Assembly: GCA_035949055.1 (NCBI GenBank)
Contig: DASZIO010000053.1
Location: 62,001 to 126,000, forward strand
Direction: 5' to 3'
Length of the DNA stretch: 64,000 nucleotides
Source: Bog-756 sp035949055
GTDB taxonomy: Bacteria; Actinomycetota; Acidimicrobiia; Acidimicrobiales; RAAP-2
The notes beneath the pieces were generated by a model that was given only the letters and a program-made list of their open reading frames with translations, was not told where the DNA came from and made no database searches. The position numbers and the translations under genes were made by a program. Below are positions 60,716-64,000 of this stretch, one piece after another. Numbering within the stretch: the stretch's first letter is position 1; the number at the start of each line of letters is the position of its first letter.

Positions 60716-62175
60716 GGCATTTCCCCGATGGGGCCGAGGTCCAGGTCGACCAGGGATGCGGCCACCGTGTCGGCCCGCGCCCGCAGGCGACGGTATCGGC
60801 CGACGCGCTCCGGGTCCGGCTCGGTGCGTCCCACGACGGGATCCAGGAGGTCGAGGTCCCAGTCGACGCCGATGGCGCCCGCGGCCAGCCGGGCCGCGCC
60901 CGCAGAGGCGGCCTGGCCTGAGCGTCGGTGAGAGACGGCCACACCGGTGACGCCGGTGACCACGTCCTGCCACACCGGCGTGGCCACCCCCGATCCGGCC
61001 AGGGCCAGCGCGACCACCAGCGGCCCCTTCGGGCGGCGCGACGCCATGGCCTCGAGGGAGCGGGCGACATCCCAGGCCACGGACTCGAACAGGGCGCGGG
61101 CCAGATCGGCTGCACCGTGGGCCGGGCCCATTCCGACCCAAGCGGCCGCGGCAGCCGGTCTCCACCACGGCGCGCGAGCACCGTCGAGCCACGGGGTGGC
61201 CACCACCCCACCCGCTCCGGCCGGGCTGCCGCGGGCGGCATCGGCCAGGTCCTCGGATGTGCGGCCGGTGAGGCGCCCCAGCCAATCGAGCAGCGAGCCC
61301 GCCGCCGACAGGCCGGCCTCCAGCAACCATCCTCCACCGGCAGCCCGGGAGGCGACGATGCCCGGTGGGGGAATCGGGCGGGTCGCCACCGGCATCGAGA
61401 CATTGGCCGTCGTGCCCCAGCTGACCATGGGCCGCGACTCGGACGCGCCGGTACCCAGCACCTCACAGGCCCGGTCCCCGGCTCCGATCACCACCGGGAT
61501 CCCCGACGACAGGTGGGTGGCCGCCGCGGCATCCGGGCACAGGCCCCCGGTCACCGCGTCGCTCGGAACGACCGGTGGCAACTTGGACGCGACTGGGCCG
61601 GCGAGACTCTCGATCAGCGCGCCGTCCCCGTCGTACAGCCCGGAGCGCGAGGCCATGGTGGGGTCGGTGGCCACCGTACCGGTCAGGTGCCACACCACGA
61701 GATCACGAGGAGTCATGACCCAGGCGGCCGCTTCGAGACTGTCCTCCTGGTGAACCGCCATCCACGCCAGCTTGGCCGCCACCGAGGCGCCGTCGAGCAC
61801 GATCCCGGCGGGAGACGGTGCGCCCGGCTCGGCGCCGGTCCGGGAGGCCAGCCCGTCGGCCTCCCGATCCGCCCGCCGGTCGGACCAGACGATCCCGGGC
61901 CCGGTCGCGGCGCCGGTGGCGTCGAACGGGGCGAAGGTCTGCCGGGCACCGGTGCAGCCCACCGCCTCGACCGACCGGAACGCCGTCGGAGCCCGGTCAC
62001 GGAGACCGTCGCAGGCGGTCAGCACCGACGCCCACCAGGCCGAGGGCTCCTGCTCGGCCCGTCCTGGGGCCGGGTGCCGGGTCTCGACCGGGGTCACCGA
62101 CAGGGCCACCAGCCCGTCCCGGTCCCAGATCGCCACCTTGGTGACGCTGGTGCCCGAGTCCACGGTCAGGATCAC
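60706..62175 (-). CDS. FGGY-family carbohydrate kinase
   Basis: A 489-residue sugar kinase. The N-terminal motif ILTVDSGTSVTKVAIWD, IVWSDRRAD and the C-terminal ALAGSGVATPVWQDVV region match the FGGY family. The C-terminal signature is weaker than in the kinase at 35165. GTG 62175 overlaps the stop of the aldolase (GTGA). It probably makes the phosphorylated substrate of that aldolase. Confidence 0.93.
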   Translation of the reverse strand: MILTVDSGTSVTKVAIWDRDGLVALSVTPVETRHPAPGRAEQEPSAWWASVLTACDGLRDRAPTAFRSVEAVGCTGARQTFAPFDATGAATGPGIVWSDRRADREADGLASRTGAEPGAPSPAGIVLDGASVAAKLAWMAVHQEDSLEAAAWVMTPRDLVVWHLTGTVATDPTMASRSGLYDGDGALIESLAGPVASKLPPVVPSDAVTGGLCPDAAAATHLSSGIPVVIGAGDRACEVLGTGASESRPMVSWGTTANVSMPVATRPIPPPGIVASRAAGGGWLLEAGLSAAGSLLDWLGRLTGRTSEDLADAARGSPAGAGGVVATPWLDGARAPWWRPAAAAAWVGMGPAHGAADLARALFESVAWDVARSLEAMASRRPKGPLVVALALAGSGVATPVWQDVVTGVTGVAVSHRRSGQAASAGAARLAAGAIGVDWDLDLLDPVVGRTEPDPERVGRYRRLRARADTVAASLVDLDLGPIGEMPCG

Positions 62176-62951
62176 GTGCTGTGCACGATCCGGGCCAGCT
62201 GCGAGGCCATCACCGCCGGCGACGGCTCCTGGAGGACGGTCCGGCCGATGGCCAAGCCCGCGCCGCCACCGGCCATCACATCCCGGACCTCGTCGAGTAC
62301 ACGGTCGCCCGACCCGTCCGCGTGCGGCCCGCCGAGGAACAGCACGGGGACGCCGACTGCCTCCACCACCCGGTTGACCGCCTCCACGCGGCGCCCGCCG
62401 GGCGGGGCCTCGGGCACCGGGACCTTCAGGAGCGGGGCACCCAGGTCATGGGCGATCACCGCGGCCAGCACGATGTCGGTGGTCTCCTTGGACATCGCGG
62501 CACTCCGCCACAGGATGGGCTCGATCAAGGCCTCCAGTCCCGCAGAACGCGCCTCCTCGAGCACCCGGCCCAGAAGTTCGAGCGGGACCGCGCCGCCCGG
62601 GTCGTCGAGCGCGATGCGAGTCATCAGCTTGACACCCGTCCACCCTTCGTCCCGGGCCCGGCCCACGCTAGCCACCAGGCGGTCGTCGAGCTCGAACGCC
62701 GAACCGGCCAGACCGGTGCGGTTGAGGGACAGGTAGGTGCAGTGGTCGGGACGGATCGCGCCTGCCTCCGCCAGGTCGGTGAGGGGTTGCGCGCTGGCCA
62801 GGAGGCCGTCGCAGTGGGGCAGGGCCGCAGTGAGGGCCCCCAGGTAGTCGGCATAGTGCTCGATGGTCATGACACCGCGGGCACGATGGTCGGCCGCCAG
62901 CACCAGGGCCGGAACGCCGAGCGACCGGCCCCCTTGCGGGCCTTCGGTCAC
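62172..62951 (-). CDS. Class I aldolase, DeoC/LacD/FbaB-like (LsrF type)
   Basis: A 259-residue TIM-barrel protein. LVLAADHRARGV opens the barrel and GAPLLKVPVPEA holds the probable Schiff-base lysine, as in the DeoC/FbaB family; GGPHADGSGDRVLDEV and GGGAGLAIGRTVLQ are the phosphate-site loops. It should cleave or form a carbon bond on a phosphorylated keto compound. GTG 62951 overlaps the dehydrogenase stop by four bases (GTGA), and its own stop overlaps the kinase start. The long in-frame extension to 63974 is rejected because it crosses the next gene. Confidence 0.92.
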   Translation of the reverse strand: MTEGPQGGRSLGVPALVLAADHRARGVMTIEHYADYLGALTAALPHCDGLLASAQPLTDLAEAGAIRPDHCTYLSLNRTGLAGSAFELDDRLVASVGRARDEGWTGVKLMTRIALDDPGGAVPLELLGRVLEEARSAGLEALIEPILWRSAAMSKETTDIVLAAVIAHDLGAPLLKVPVPEAPPGGRRVEAVNRVVEAVGVPVLFLGGPHADGSGDRVLDEVRDVMAGGGAGLAIGRTVLQEPSPAVMASQLARIVHST

Positions 62952-63835
62952 GACAGACCGGCAAGCGCCATGATCACCTTGGCCACCGACGAGAAGTCCT
63001 CGCGCCCGTAGCCAGCGGTGGTGGCGGCGGTCAGAGCCTGACGGACGGTGGCCGTCCCCGTCAGCGGAACGCCGACGCGGGCGCCATACCCCAGGGCCAG
63101 GTCGAGATCCTTCGCCATCAGGTCGGTCATGAACCCCGGGCGCCATCCGTTGGACGCGGGGCTCTCGGCCACCACTCCGGGGACCGGAAGGCGGGTGCGC
63201 ACGGCCACGCAGTCCCCGGTCGAGTGCACCAGTACTTCGAGGAGCTTGTCGAGGTCGACGCCGGACTTGACCGCCAGCGCGGTGGCCTCCGATGTGGCCA
63301 GCATCTGCGCGGCATAGATCAAATTGTTGCAGAGCTTGACCACCTGACCCATGCCGGTGGCTCCGACGTGGACGATGCGGGCGGCAAAGGCATCGAGGGC
63401 GGGACGAGCGACCTCGAGCGTGGACGCCTCCCCTCCCACCATGACCGTGAGCGTTCCGGCTTGGGCGCCGGCGGTGCCTCCGGACAGTGGAGCGTCGAGA
63501 AATCCGGCGCCGGCCGCCGTGACCCGCTGGTGCTGAGCCCGGGTCACCTCGGGGTCGATGGTGGAGCAGTCCACTACCACCTGGCCGGCCCGCAATTCCG
63601 GGAGCATGGCATCGATGACGTCGACCACCTGGGGCGAGCTCGGGACGCACAGGATCACCGTCTCGGCCGAGGCCGCCACGCCGGCCGGAGAGCCGCCGGA
63701 TCGCGCACCGAGTGCGACCGCCTGGTCCACCGGGCCCTGACTGCGCGACGCCACCGTCACCTCGTGTCCGGCCTCGAGCAGATGGCGGGTCATGGGCAGC
63801 CCCATGGCCCCGAGGCCGATGAAGCCGACTTGCAT
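62948..63835 (-). CDS. 3-Hydroxyisobutyrate-dehydrogenase-family oxidoreductase
   Basis: A 295-residue beta-hydroxyacid dehydrogenase. GFIGLGAMGLPMTRHLLEAG is the N-terminal NAD(P)-binding motif, DAPLSGGTAGAQAGTLTVMVGG the substrate motif, and the lysine in VVKLCNNL the catalytic one. ATG 63835 has GAGGAGGA just before it; a longer in-frame start at 63919 is less likely. Such enzymes oxidise a 3-hydroxy acid such as 2-hydroxymethylglutarate, L-threonate or tartronate semialdehyde. It is the first complete gene of the LarA-kinase-aldolase operon, and its stop overlaps the aldolase start. Confidence 0.94.
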   Translation of the reverse strand: MQVGFIGLGAMGLPMTRHLLEAGHEVTVASRSQGPVDQAVALGARSGGSPAGVAASAETVILCVPSSPQVVDVIDAMLPELRAGQVVVDCSTIDPEVTRAQHQRVTAAGAGFLDAPLSGGTAGAQAGTLTVMVGGEASTLEVARPALDAFAARIVHVGATGMGQVVKLCNNLIYAAQMLATSEATALAVKSGVDLDKLLEVLVHSTGDCVAVRTRLPVPGVVAESPASNGWRPGFMTDLMAKDLDLALGYGARVGVPLTGTATVRQALTAATTAGYGREDFSSVAKVIMALAGLS

Positions 63836-63895
63836 GGAATCCTCCTCGTGGCAGAGCGGAGTGTCCGGCGCTGACGACCGGACAGTCGGGCGGAT

Positions 63896-64000
63896 CAGAC
63901 CTTGAACTGGGGGAGCCACGGCGCGGTGCCGGCCAGGAGCTCGGTGACCATCTCCTCGGTCCGATGCAGGTCACCGCGTCCGGCCAGCGGGTCCAGGAAG
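63896..64000 (-). CDS. C-terminal end of an unidentified protein (cut by window edge)
   Basis: The minus-strand frame ends in TGA at 63896-63898 and gives 34 residues ending LLAGTAPWLPQFKV. It is 61 bases upstream of the dehydrogenase start, so it is probably the previous gene of the same operon. The piece is too short to assign a family. Confidence 0.6.

Noticed and set aside
59531..62736. Two long plus-strand frames opposite the LarA and kinase genes
   Set aside because: Both follow the third-codon GC bias of the minus-strand genes and contain no motif.
1..64000. CRISPR arrays, prophage or plasmid origin
   Set aside because: No regularly spaced repeats, no cas, phage structural or replication genes were seen.

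Overview
The window is high-GC DNA from an actinobacterium, most likely an uncultured member of the Acidimicrobiia. Clues are the GTG/TTG starts, many 4-base ATGA/GTGA overlaps, a DUF2630 gene, a BTAD/SARP regulator, a DinB/mycothiol-type protein, and surface repeats of the type W-x-VASDG-x-FxFGDA-x-FYGSTG in two proteins. The phylum is an inference from gene content; no rRNA is present.

Layout. (1) 3-8203: a plus-strand sugar/envelope cluster whose base composition looks less GC-rich than the rest. It holds the end of a GT2 glycosyltransferase fused to a degenerate GGDEF-like domain, a radical SAM enzyme, a UPF0104-type membrane protein, four extended-SDR epimerase/dehydratase-like proteins (two are recent tandem copies) and a classical SDR. 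(2) 8204-9386: non-coding debris with a three-frame remnant of an IS256-type transposase. (3) 9387-15498: a polysaccharide module with a BTAD regulator, a 1377-residue GT2 plus GT39-like fusion, and a GH5 lipoprotein. (4) 15918-18366: a cupin, a methyltransferase and a tmRNA gene (minus strand) with its terminator. (5) 18367-26401: an S15-type lipoprotein hydrolase, DUF2630, an acyl-CoA dehydrogenase, two SDRs, an HSL-type esterase and a 4-hydroxyacetophenone-type Baeyer-Villiger monooxygenase, together resembling a ketone/ester degradation module. (6) 26516-43193: an NlpC/P60 protein, two GGDEF-EAL proteins, an MFS exporter, a Coq4-like protein, a Gfo/Idh, PLP-lyase and FGGY-kinase set, a quinone reductase with a GNAT protein, a DinB-type protein and an LLM flavin oxidoreductase. 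(7) 43237-47416: a copper module with an HMA protein, a Cu(I) P1B-ATPase with an extra C-terminal domain, and a secreted PHM-like copper monooxygenase. (8) 47502-52255: a nitroreductase, tRNA-Gly(TCC), a beta-lactamase-fold lipoprotein, a split clpP divergent from an XRE regulator plus a catalytically dead ClpP-like protein, and a NagB-like deaminase. (9) 52284-59405: a hydrolase, a TauD dioxygenase, and a branched-chain-type ABC transporter made of LivG, a LivH-LivM fusion and an MFS-LivF fusion. (10) 59447-64000: a minus-strand operon with LarA-like, FGGY kinase, class I aldolase and HIBADH-type genes, plus the tail of one more gene.

The parts most worth a second look are the split/dead ClpP locus with its operator-like promoter, the MFS-ABC ATPase fusion inside a Liv operon, the copper ATPase next to a PHM-like enzyme, the GT fusions, and the LarA-kinase-aldolase operon. 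Several genes have a TAnnnT hexamer six to eight bases before the start codon, which suggests leaderless transcripts.
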